The notes below the pieces were generated by a model. That model had not been told where the DNA came from, did not search any database, and saw only the letters and a program-made list of their open reading frames with translations. A DNA stretch of 64,000 nt from Undaria pinnatifida. Its lineage: Eukaryota; Sar; Phaeophyceae; Laminariales; Alariaceae. Made by a program: the position numbers and the translations under genes. This document shows, in pieces, positions 22,597 to 31,240 of the stretch. Location: contig JABAKD010000003.1 of assembly GCA_012845835.1 (NCBI GenBank), forward strand, positions 3,499,671-3,563,670, read 5' to 3'. Positions within the stretch are counted from its first letter, which is position 1. Each line of letters starts with the position of its first letter.

Positions 22597-23631
22597 ATGA
22601 TGGGTGATTCGCCGGGTGCCGCGGCGCCTGCCGCCGCCAGCGCTGAGGCGGAGGCTACTCTGCGTGCCCGGGCCGCCGCAGCTCTCGCTGGCTCGAGGTC
22701 TTTCTCCGGGGCGCCTGCGGTCGGCGCGGCCCTGCCTTCGGATGACTTGGCCACGTGGGCCCGACAGATTGAAGCCGAATTCGCGCGGATCTATATGTGC
22801 CTTGACGAGAAATGTACCGAGTTATCTGCAACCAATTCTTCCTCCGGCGTGTTTGCGGCTGCCTGTGCTGATCAGGTAGCTATTTTCGACATCATCCTTC
22901 GCCAGTTCGTGGAGAACAACTCGGGTCCGGTAGCCCACCGAGACGACGGCGACGCTCGGGAACGGCAGCGGCAAAAAGCACAGCTTGCCACCAAAATGGC
23001 CACATGGAACAAGGCCAACACGGCTAGGAAGCTGTGGATTTTTAGAGGGCGTATCCCCCCGAACCTCGCGGACTCTCCCGCTTACCTGTAGTCGTTCGTG
23101 GGGGAGACCATCCACGTGACAGCCAACGTCGCGTCCCAGCTTCGGTCCCTCAGTTCCTTTGAGGTCGGGGCTTATGGGCACCGCATGAACGGGCCCATCG
23201 GGCACTCCCTCATGGTCGCCGACCGTCTCGACCTCTTGAGGTTGGCCGTCGTTGCGATTCTTTGTGTGAATCCCTCGCCCGGGGTCGCCGACGATCCCCC
23301 GTGTCTGGCGCGGGTCAACGCCCTTGGCGACGCGTTTACGGTGGCGGTCATGGGCTTGCGTGCGCACACCTTCAGCAACTACAATATGCTTTCCGTCCCT
23401 GGAAGCGCATGCAGTGATGTGTGATATGTTTTACCGCGACATCGCTTTATGGGTGAGCGAGTTCATGCGTGCTGCGAGCGGTCGTCCCCTGCTGTTGCCC
23501 CTCTCCCAGCTGGTACGGTGTTCGACCCTCCACCCATGCCCGCTTTCGTACGCACTCTCGAATTTTACCGCGGCGGGGGGGAGGTGCTCCGGCTCGTAAT
23601 CGAAACAATCCCCAAATCCCCTGACTTTTAA
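22597..23631 (+). pseudogene. gag-like open frame broken by a stop and a frameshift
   Basis: The frame starts at ATG 22597 with an Ala/Ser-rich N-terminus, then WARQIEAEFARIYMCLDEK. It continues as a helical, Arg/Gln-rich segment (about residues 125-150) to residue 164, where an in-frame TAG (23089-23091) interrupts it. The same frame then runs from 23092 to 23424 with ordinary protein composition (SFVGETIHVTANVASQLRSL and onward). A third piece in another frame (about 23425-23600) continues with FYRDIALWVSEFMRAA. Size, composition and the surrounding mobile DNA suggest a retroelement Gag. No zinc knuckle is visible, and I do not recognise the family. A decayed host gene is an alternative. 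Confidence 0.45.
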
Positions 23632-23930
23632 CTCTAAGTCAGGTCTACTTCCATCTATTTTTTGTCATCTCCCCAACTAAATCCAAGTTTACAAGCTATT
23701 TGGTTCTGTCGCTAATCAATCATCAATTGGTCTGAGGTCTCAACCGGCACTTTATAAAAAGTGAAAATCTGTCGGTTGCCGCCGGCGAATTTCGGTGCTT
23801 GGTGTGCCTTCTTTTATTGGGCTCTGACCTGCTAACGGGCACTTTAATAGACCGGTCTGGTCAGACGCTTCGTGCTGTTGCTGTTGCATATTGCTATGTA
23901 CATATCACAGGCCGTCCGCGCCTGTCACAA
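23632..23930. other. unassigned sequence
   Basis: I see no gene or repeat with support in this stretch. Confidence 0.35.
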
Positions 23931-24147
23931 CGAAATCTGCTAGCTGTTGTAGCTGTCTTTTTTCATGTCACGACCTAGGTACTAGGTATTAGGTACACAG
24001 CAAGATCAGGGTATACACAGCAGGCCGGGAGCAACAACGAAAGCCGCTAGCTAGCTGTCTAGCTATACCTTTATTTCACGACCTAGGAACCACAGGCGCT
24101 AGGTACACAGGAAGCTCGACATCAGTTACGCGGCAGGCCGGGGGCAA
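23931..24147 (+). repeat. diverged tandem duplication, ~107 bp
   Basis: Two units (about 23931-24032 and 24037-24147) share 'gctagctgt', 'tttcacgacctagg', 'aggtacacag' and 'gcaggccggg.gcaa'. Confidence 0.7.
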
Positions 24148-24369
24148 GCTGCATTGCGGGGCTTGAGCGTTTGGTCGAGATGACGGTTTCTTGACTTTGG
24201 GGCGTGCTCTTAGGTTGAGCGTTCTCCGCCGGATAGGATGGATACAACACGCGCAGCGGCCGATAGGCTATAAGGTTGGTACAAACGATGCAAGTTTTGG
24301 TGGGTCTTGACGTGGATACGAAAGTTTTTACGGCGCGACCTCTTGCCACCGTGTGTGCGGCTTTTTATG

Positions 24370-24545
24370 AGCAAGAACCCGGCACGGTATCGCCGTACGT
24401 GCTTCCACGCGAGTTTGTGGCGGGCATCTCCGATCGACAAGCGATCAAAAGCATGAAGGGGTGAATGGTGGTGGCCGACGTTTGTATGTTAGACTTCTTC
24501 TGTCGTATCTAAGGCAACGTTTTGGCAACATGGAGGACTCGGCGC
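24370..24545 (+). repeat. fragment shared with the Helitron relic
   Basis: The stretch with 'atctccgatcgacaagcgat', 'gcatgaaggggtgaatg' and 'cttcttctgtcgtatct' aligns with 33480-33620. The frame GTVSPYVLPREFVAGISDRQ reads openly here, whereas the 33.5 kb copy has stops. It is probably a less decayed piece of the same Helitron-type protein gene, about 9 kb from the main relic. Confidence 0.5.
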
Positions 24546-24584
24546 ATTCGCAGCGGACAAAGCAGGCAGCATTGACAAGAGAAC

Positions 24585-25440
24585 GGTACTCGTGCGTAAG
24601 AACGGTTCGAACTATCGTATCGGCGTCAGGACCTCAATAAATCGCACTGGTCGTACGAACCTTGACTATGAACTGCGAAGCACCAGCTAGCACCCCGAGA
24701 AAAAAACGTGCACTCGTCTCGAATTTACGTCCTCAAGAACCTCTGCATTGTCAAAACTGCCTGCCTTGTCCACCGACACAGAATACAACAAAGGAGAGGT
24801 GCTCTGTATCACAGCGTCAACGCGGGCCGACAATTGAAGCTGCCGCGCCGCCTCGCATGGAAAGCGCACGTTTCTCGCCGCCAAAAAATAAAAGGCGGAT
24901 ATGCAACCCGAATACCACCGCACGACGATTACCGCTGCATATTCATGTCATCCCTGCCGAACGGACGACAATTCAACACCTCTGCTTGAACAACAACACT
25001 TGACGCCCTCTACTCTAAAGCATCGCTTCTCGCCGCAAATAAATGAACGCGCGCATCCACCCCGAACAGCACCGCACTACGCTGCAGATTCATCTCACCT
25101 TTGCCAGCGGTCGTCGTGCGGTGGTGTTTGGGTTGCATATCCGCCTTTTGGTTTTTGGCGGCGTGAAACGTGCGCTTTCAATGCTAGGCGGCGCGGCAGC
25201 TTCAATTGTCGGCCCGCGTTGACGCTGTGATGCAGAGCACCTCTCCTTTGTTGTATTCTGTGTCAGCGGACACGGCAGGCAGCTTTGACAAGGCAGAGGT
25301 ACTTGAGGACGTACTTTTGAGACGAGTGCACTTTTTTTTCTCGGGGTTCTAGCTGGTGCTTTGCAGTTCGTAGCCAAGGTTCGTAAGACCAGTGCGAGTT
25401 AGTGAGGTCTTGACGCCGATACGAAAGTTCGAACTGTTCG
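24585..25440. repeat. large inverted repeat, arms ~350 bp, spacer ~150 bp
   Basis: The left arm (about 24585-24945) and right arm (about 25085-25440) are inverted copies. The conserved peptide GPTIEAAAPP, part of a 90-residue open frame, reads on the plus strand in the left arm and on the minus strand in the right arm. Divergence is roughly 10-15%. Open frames in both arms are conserved only as far as the repeat itself is. Confidence 0.85.
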
Positions 25441-25499
25441 TACACACGAGTGCCTTTCTGTTGTCACGAGTGCCCTAATTTGTTGTTCTCGGTGGTTTA

Positions 25500-25606
25500 C
25501 CACCTGCCTTGTGTTTTCAGCAGCAACAACAGCAGTATACTAGTTGCCGTTCCTGTTAGTACTGCTTCTATGTACGCGGTGGGCAAGCGGCTTGACAAAT
25601 TGGTAG
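25500..25606 (+). repeat. target repeat flanking the LTR element, left part
   Basis: The block with 'ttttcagcagc', 'gcagtatacta.ttgccgtt' and 'tgcttctatgtacgcggt' through 'aattggtag' is repeated at 30310-30410. Together with 30229-30320 it forms one ~180 bp unit into which the LTR element inserted. Confidence 0.75.
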
Positions 25607-25849
25607 TGTACCGCTGTGTTCGTATCATTGGGCATTTTACCTTACATAGAATGGTTGAATACATTATGTAAGGGAGTTCAGTTGTCATTATTGGCGTTTC
25701 TTGTGAGCTCTTGAGATCTTGATATACGAACGGGAAGATCCACGGCCGACGGCATGTCACTTCCCCGTGCGATAACCAACGAACTATTGCATTGTGGACA
25801 AACGCACTCCGAGCCTACGAGGGGAAGTCCTCGGAGCTGATACCACCGG

Positions 25850-26824
25850 TGGCGAAAGTCTGCTCAGAAGGCCGGCAGATGGTTTCGACGAGTAGAGGAG
25901 GAAGCCGAGTTGTTCATGGGGAATTGGCATGAAACGGAGAGGCGCAAAGCTGCAAAGCGACGCGCAAAGACTGCGGCAGCGCCATTCACCGTCAGCATCT
26001 CTAAGCGGCCGGGGGGAGGGGAAAGGGGGTAGGGGGGGGAGGGGGGGGGGGGGGGGGAGGGGGGAAGGAGGGGAGGGGGAGAGGGGGGACGTCATGCCCA
26101 AGAGACTGAAGTCTGGGTTTGGCCATCATCGTCGTGAAAGTTGTGGGCCTTCCAATGGCCGTCACAAGATAGCGTAAGACTGCCCTAACTTTTTCGCCAT
26201 GTTGCGTTCTCTACCCAGTGCCATTTGATGATGCACTTGATACCCTCTATGGGCCTAATGCCGTCTATAGTCAGTTCCTAGGGTCTGCTAGTATGACGTT
26301 TTTTTTTATTTTCCTTTCCTTGCTTCCTCTTCTCGTCTTGCCTTTTCTTGCTTTTCTTGTCTTTTATTTTCTTTCCTTTCCTTTTTCGTCTTCTTCTTTT
26401 CTTTTCTTTTTTCGGTTTTTTCTCTTTTATTTCCTTCCCTTTCTATTATTATTTCTTCTTTATTTCTTTTTTCCAGTTGACTTGCGTCTGTCGTGCGTAT
26501 GCGTAGTGATAGATACTACGTGTAATATATACGTGGTAGTCTTCCTTGGGTGGCAATCGGAATATTTGGTTTCTCCAGGCGTGAGTAATGAGACGTATGC
26601 ACCGGTATAGACCTGGCACATCGTAGACGGACTCCCGATTTCACTTTTATATGTTTCTGGTGGATGCATGAATTGAATCAGCTGTGATATATGCGTGTAC
26701 CACCTTGGGCTGTTTGTGTTTTTCCCTAGGGTATTCCTCAGCTTCAGAGTGACTGGAGCCTGTCCCGTGACCACGGACTTGATTATCCGAGTTAACGTGA
26801 GAACAACAACAACAACAACAACAA
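25850..26824 (+). mobile_element. 975 bp insertion (element F2) in the 5' LTR
   Basis: It is flanked by a 7 bp direct repeat CCACCGG (25843-25849 and 26825-26831), and the sequence is absent from the 3' LTR. The 3' end is a (ACA)n tail after 'gtgagaacaaca'. A simple-repeat tail plus target duplication suggests target-primed reverse transcription (LINE or SINE type). The first ~150 bp hold an open frame with WRKSAQKAGRWFRRVEEEAE followed by a Lys/Arg-rich stretch. G runs follow at 26007-26094, then a pyrimidine tract at 26290-26475. From 26218 onward it is collinear with 58886-59850. I cannot identify the coding fragment. Confidence 0.75.
26007..26094 (+). repeat. G-rich tract
   Basis: This is almost pure purine, with G runs of 4 to 17. 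It could form G-quadruplexes. Confidence 0.85.
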
Positions 26825-26970
26825 CCACCGGGCCCGCGGTCGCGCGAGTCGGTACTACAGTTCAATTGAATTGGGTAAGTTCTGGTAACTGCCCAAAACA
26901 TGACCAATTTTCTCTTCGGAGGCCGGAAAGCACTGTTTTGCGTGCTGGTGTGGGACACCAGCCGAACGCA

Positions 26971-27968
26971 ATGGAAGACCCTACAGCAGCAAGGGGAGCA
27001 CACGAGCGCAGGGCGCTGACGGACTCCATTCTGCAAGCTGGGGCAACCCGAGAGATGGACGCCGAGCCGGCGGCCGGCTGAAGCCGACAATCAAGTTGAC
27101 GATCGGGGAAGATAGACCGCCTAGGTTGGGAGTTGATGTTGTCATCTTTGAAGATATCCGTAAATCTATTGTTGCCTACTCGGAGTATGTGCAGCAGATT
27201 CATATCACAAACCAAGATGGAGGAGACCGGGTACTCGCGAAGAGGCGAGAGCTGGCAGATTCAGCGACCCAAATGATGGTGGCTAACGAGTTCTACGATG
27301 GCAAGCCCTGGGTCGACCTCTCCAAGGAGGAGCTAATGCAAGGGCTCAAAAGGTTTGCTGGCGTTGATATACAGCAGACGAGTGATGAGGATTTTTGGCG
27401 CCAGATATTTTGTGTGCTGAAGATGGATGCGAACGTGCAGGTAGATAGCAGGGTGTTTATGCAAAAACATGCCTTGCGAAAATACCTTTCTGACAGCGGG
27501 CTCACGGAGGTGGTGAGGCCCGACGGTCGGCAGTACACGCTAAAGCATGGAAGGTGCTGGTTGAGGCAATAGCGGCGGGAATCGAGCCACTCAAGTTCCG
27601 CCGCAAGGTGGTAAAAACTATGCTTTTCGCTCTCGTAACGCATGACCCTGACGCGTTGTGCAACATTATTGCCAAGCAGCAACGGGACAAAGCTGTAATT
27701 GAGGCCAATGATGCTGAACGTCGGCAAACAGCAAAACGGCGTGACTCTAGGTCGTTAGCTGCTGCGGGGACCAAGCCGCAGGGACGTGATGTTGACGAGC
27801 ACGACTCACGCGAGAATGCCAAGGCCGCTGGTGTGAAAGCAGAGCGGACTCGTGGGTACGACAACAACGAGTGTTTCGTATGCGGCAAGCAGGGACACGA
27901 GCAGTGGGACTGCCCCCAAAGCCTGCAGGGTAAGGCGGGGAATGGCGTCCATGACCAGAGCCAAGGCT
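26971..27968 (+). pseudogene. Ty3/gypsy Gag with CCHC zinc knuckle, frameshifted
   Basis: Gag packages the retroelement RNA. A possible ATG at 26971 opens a short frame. The main body is open from about 27081 to 27572, then continues in another frame from about 27545 to 27968; one shift near 27545-27560 joins them. The second part ends with a classical zinc knuckle, CFVCGKQGHEQWDC (CX2CX4HX4C, 27873-27914), preceded by a Lys/Arg-rich region. The element lies directly downstream of the 5' LTR, as expected. The gag capsid region reads without stops apart from that shift, so the element is fairly young or the shift is the only lesion here. Confidence 0.8.
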
Positions 27969-28036
27969 AGACCCCCACACATCAGCAGCAGTCCACAAAC
28001 GGTCCCGCTCAGCATGCCTGGAGCAAGACAACTGGG

Positions 28037-28440
28037 ATGGACCCTGCGTCTGCCCCCCCTCGAGTTAGTGGGTACCAGGCCGCCCCAAAAGCGGTGGTTA
28101 CGAAGACCGAACCTGCTGCGTTTGAAGCGTCTACACAGAATGACGAAGACGACGTGTATATTCGCGTGCCGCGGGAGAAGATGGCGCCGGTGGATAACGG
28201 GTTCATTGAGACGGTGCAGCACCAGGTTTCCCAAAGCGCTTGACCACAGAATGCAGCACCAGTTCTTCACACCGCTCTGGTGCAGCCGGCGGCAACCGCG
28301 TCAAAGCAGAGGGGATTCCGGCACTATTTATTCCGCCCGTGTCGCGGTCGTGCAGCCTGGCAGATGTGGTGAGACGATCGTGAATTCGGTAGAGAACGAA
28401 CCTCATGTGGAGGTCCTGACGCAGCATCTCGCGACGTCTT
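28037..28440 (+). pseudogene. gag-pol linker region
   Basis: Open pieces in two frames (28037-28243 and 28241-28440) carry acidic, low-complexity sequence such as TQNDEDDVYIRVPREK. It links the zinc knuckle to the protease in this element. At least one frameshift is present. No catalytic domain is seen. Confidence 0.5.
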
Positions 28441-29235
28441 GTGGCTCCCGGGGCTTTGGCAGCTGCTGAAATTAAGGTGCTCATGGATTCTGGTTCACGC
28501 ATAACAGCAATGTCAGAGGAGCTGGTACAGGCCCTGCGGGGACATCCGGGGATGACGCAAACCGCGTTAACGCAGGCGTTTGTTGGGCATGCGTGTGTGG
28601 TGACGTCGTTGGGTCAGGAGTGTGATATTGAGACGCAATCGTGTCCACTCCACTTAACGATCGAACCACCATGGAGACCACTCCGATTTACCATGCCGTT
28701 TATCGTCCTCCCTGGGGAAGGCGATGGGGTTATCATCGAGCAAAAGACGCTGAGAGATAAACTCGGCATCAACGTCATGGCGCATCTCAAGGCCTCTGTA
28801 TTGAAGGCACAAGGGCGTCAAGATGGCGCTGAGATAGAGCTTACAGCGCGTTCCGTGGGCGAGCCCAATGATGGTGCCGTGCTGCGAGCGGCGATGGCTG
28901 TCACAGCGTTCGTGCCGGGCAGTGATGCGCCAGGCGACGTGGACGATGAGGTCGCACTGACGCTACCGTCTCAACGACCCATGATATTCCAGGATTTCGA
29001 GGTGGAAATGCGGGATCATGCGGACGTGTTGGCGACGGCTGTCGATACCGTTGTTGACCATGGCTCCCCACCGGAATGTGGCAAGATGCTACGAGATATC
29101 GTTTTCGCACGCATTTTGACGTGTTATATCGGGCGTTGTCGCGTGACTCACATGCAAGCAAGAAGCCTGGGGCGGTCCGGTTTCATTCAGGGGCAAGAGT
29201 GGTGCGGGCGAAGCCCTCACCTAAACAAAATCGTC
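28441..29235 (+). CDS. Ty3/gypsy aspartic protease and start of pol, truncated
   Basis: The frame is open for 279 codons. The retropepsin active-site segment KVLMDSGSRITAMSEELV lies at about residues 12-29 (Asp15, DSG in place of the commoner DTG), followed by a beta-rich region of protease type. The protease would cleave Gag-Pol. From about 29100 the frame changes: a second register reads HFDVLYRAL, then RFHSGARVVRAKP, which corresponds to the stretch just before the RT fingers in gypsy elements. RT itself is missing. About 2-2.5 kb (RT, RNase H, integrase) appear to have been deleted near 29235. Confidence 0.7.
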
Positions 29236-29239
29236 TGCG

Positions 29240-29450
29240 GTGGAGCGCGGCAGAGTCGTGCCCCGACTGCCGCTCGGTAGTGACGGCGGGTTTGTCGTCA
29301 AGGTGGCCTGGGAGGGGCCGGAGGATGTGGAAAGCACCTGGGAGCCGGTGTCGGGCGTGTTTGATGGCGCGACGGCCGTGCTACGAAAAGAGCTCAAGGC
29401 GCTGCGGCTGAAGATGGATCAGAAGCGGGGACTCGTACAGCGGTATGGGC
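29240..29450 (+). CDS. chromodomain-like C-terminal tail of gypsy pol
   Basis: The segment GGFVVKVAWEGPEDVESTWE, then PVSGVFDGATAVLRKELKAL, has the pattern of the C-terminal chromodomain that follows integrase in chromoviruses (V.V.W.G....TWEP). That domain targets integration to modified histones. It follows the truncated pol directly, so it marks the right edge of the internal deletion. The frame is open from about 29240 to 29530 but has no start of its own. The assignment is from pattern only. Confidence 0.55.
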
Positions 29451-29962
29451 TGTGTTTTTGCTCATGTCGTGGTGTGGGGGGGGTCCCGAATTTTAAATTG
29501 CTGAGTTTCGGTTTTTTGTCGAAAGTTTGAATTTCAAGTTTTTTCTGACTTGGAATTTCTCCACAGGGCGCTGATAGCACCTGACGCAGGCTACAGCTGA
29601 CGGTTCATCGCCGAGGTTGTGTGTGGACACAGCATGTCCGGGGTTGATTATTCCGTTTTACAGGGGTGGCTATTGTGCTGGAATACGCATTCCTTATGTG
29701 GTCTGGGTTTTCGGCAAGTTGCATGCGCGATTGGAAGTGTGACGTGTGGTGCGTGGTTTGCTTGAAGACTTGGTGATGACGCGGCTGCTTGAACAACCGT
29801 TGTTCACGGTCAGTAAACGTGGTAGATCTTAGGTCATAGTGAAAATGACCGGGATGTGTTGAACTTGGCCATTGCCCAACGTACGGACAGCTATGTTTAT
29901 CAAAGCTACTCGGTCTCAGCCAACGTGTGGTTGGTAGCCCGAGATGGGCGTTTGGAGGGTGC

Positions 29963-30228
29963 TGTACCGCTGTGGTCGCATCATTGGGCATTTTACCTCA
30001 CATAGAATGGTTGTATACATTCTTTCAGGGAGTCCAATCGTTATTATTGGCCTTTTTTGTGAGCTCTTGAGATCTTGAGATACGAACGGGAAGGTCCATG
30101 ACCGATGGCATGTCACTTCGCCGTGCGAACACCAACGAACTATTGCATTGTGGACAAACGCGCTCCGAGCCTACGAGGGGAAGTCCTCGGAGCTGATACC
30201 ACCGGGCCCGCGGTCGCGCGAGTCGGTA
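29963..30228 (+). repeat. 3' LTR of the Ty3/gypsy element
   Basis: This is the uninterrupted partner of the split 5' LTR, 266 bp, starting TGTACCGC. The two LTRs differ by point changes only. The ~520 bp before it (29450-29962) are non-coding, and a G-rich stretch 'gggcgtttggagggtgc' directly upstream could be the polypurine tract. Confidence 0.85.
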
Positions 30229-30490
30229 GAGTAGTCGTTTCCGCATAGCTAATGATACTGGCTGTGACTGCTGTTGCGGCTTCTTCGTTCTAGAATATAT
30301 CTAACTTGTGATTTTTCAGCAGCAGCAGTATACTAATGCACTGCACAGTTGCCGTTGCTCTTAACGCTGCTTCTATGTACGCGGTAGGCACCCCGCTCCG
30401 AAAATTGGTAGTTTTCTTTACATAATATCTAGTGATACTGGCTGTGACTGTGTTGCGGCTTCTCCGTTCCAGAATATAACTAATTCGGTT
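30229..30490 (+). repeat. ~180 bp tandem repeat beside the LTR element
   Basis: 'gatactggctgtgactg.tgttgcggcttct.cgtt' occurs at 30250-30290 and 30433-30470, and the preceding part occurs at 25500-25606 and 30310-30410. The locus was a tandem duplication, and the LTR element sits inside the first unit. Confidence 0.75.
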
Positions 30491-30639
30491 ATCGTCGTCG
30501 TGTGCTTCGTCCGTTATCGTATCGAACGTTTGTGGGCAACGTTCGGGTAAGCGCAAAACGCAGGCGTGCGTCTGCCGAGCCCCGACGGTCTTCTTGGAAA
30601 CTCGTCCAACTGCAGCTATGGACACTCCGCTATGTCAAT

Positions 30640-31240
30640 TCCAGTGTAGGGACAGCGTGGACTTGGTCGGAGACCTGCGTTCCGAGGTCCTTCTGCCCGG
30701 CATCGACGACTGTCAGCAGCGCATGTTCGTCGGCGGTATCACGTGAGTGTCTCGTGAAACACATGAGGTGCGCAGTTAAATAAAACAGGATATTTCCATC
30801 TTGGTATGTCGATTCGTGCAGACACAATAACACGAACATCTGGTCAACGATTTACGATACTCTTGTCTGGAATAATTGCAGTCGAGGTTCGTCTGTAATG
30901 CCCGTGGAGTATTGTCGGCTGTCCGCTGCGCTTGGGCCTTCGGCCCGAGATCTTTCTGCGCAGCATGGATGGTTGTCAACAGGGTCCGTTCGTCGGCAGG
31001 GTTAGCCGAATGTCTCGTCAAAGATATTAGGTTCGTCTGGAAATACAACAGGTGATTCCGATCATAGTGAGCCGATTTGCAGCATTTTCCCTTGCAGACA
31101 CACACTTCGATCGGCGATCTACGATACGTGAAGATATTAGGTCCACACGGAAATAAAACAGATGGGTCCGGTCCTAGAGGAGCCAATTTGTAAATTTTTC
31201 TCTTGCAGACACACACTTCGATCGGCGACCTACGATACGT
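30640..31240 (+). repeat. diverged tandem repeats at the start of the Helitron relic
   Basis: A unit containing 'ttcgtcggc.g', 'tgtctcgt.aa', a 'gaaataaaacag' block, 'gcagacacaca' and 'cgat.tacgatac' is seen at about 30720-30860, 31000-31130 and 31130-31240. The last two are close copies: both read 'ttgcagacacacacttcgat', then 'cggcga.ctacgatacgt'. An upstream block (30655-30735) is also repeated at 30910-31005. Confidence 0.65.

Larger units (their letters stand above)
25607..26854 (+). repeat. 5' LTR of the Ty3/gypsy element, split by an insertion
   Basis: Bases 25607-25849 match 29963-30205 with no length change (243 bp each), and 26825-26854 supplies the remaining end that matches 30199-30228. 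Together they make an LTR of about 266 bp starting TGTACCGC. The LTR includes 'gtgagctcttgagatcttga' and 'gggaagtcctcggagctgat'. The exact 3' end is uncertain because the last bases (GGTA) coincide with the apparent target duplication. Confidence 0.85.

Noticed and set aside
30229..31240. CRISPR-like spaced repeats
   Set aside because: Repeats are long, diverged and irregularly spaced, and the surroundings are eukaryotic mobile DNA.
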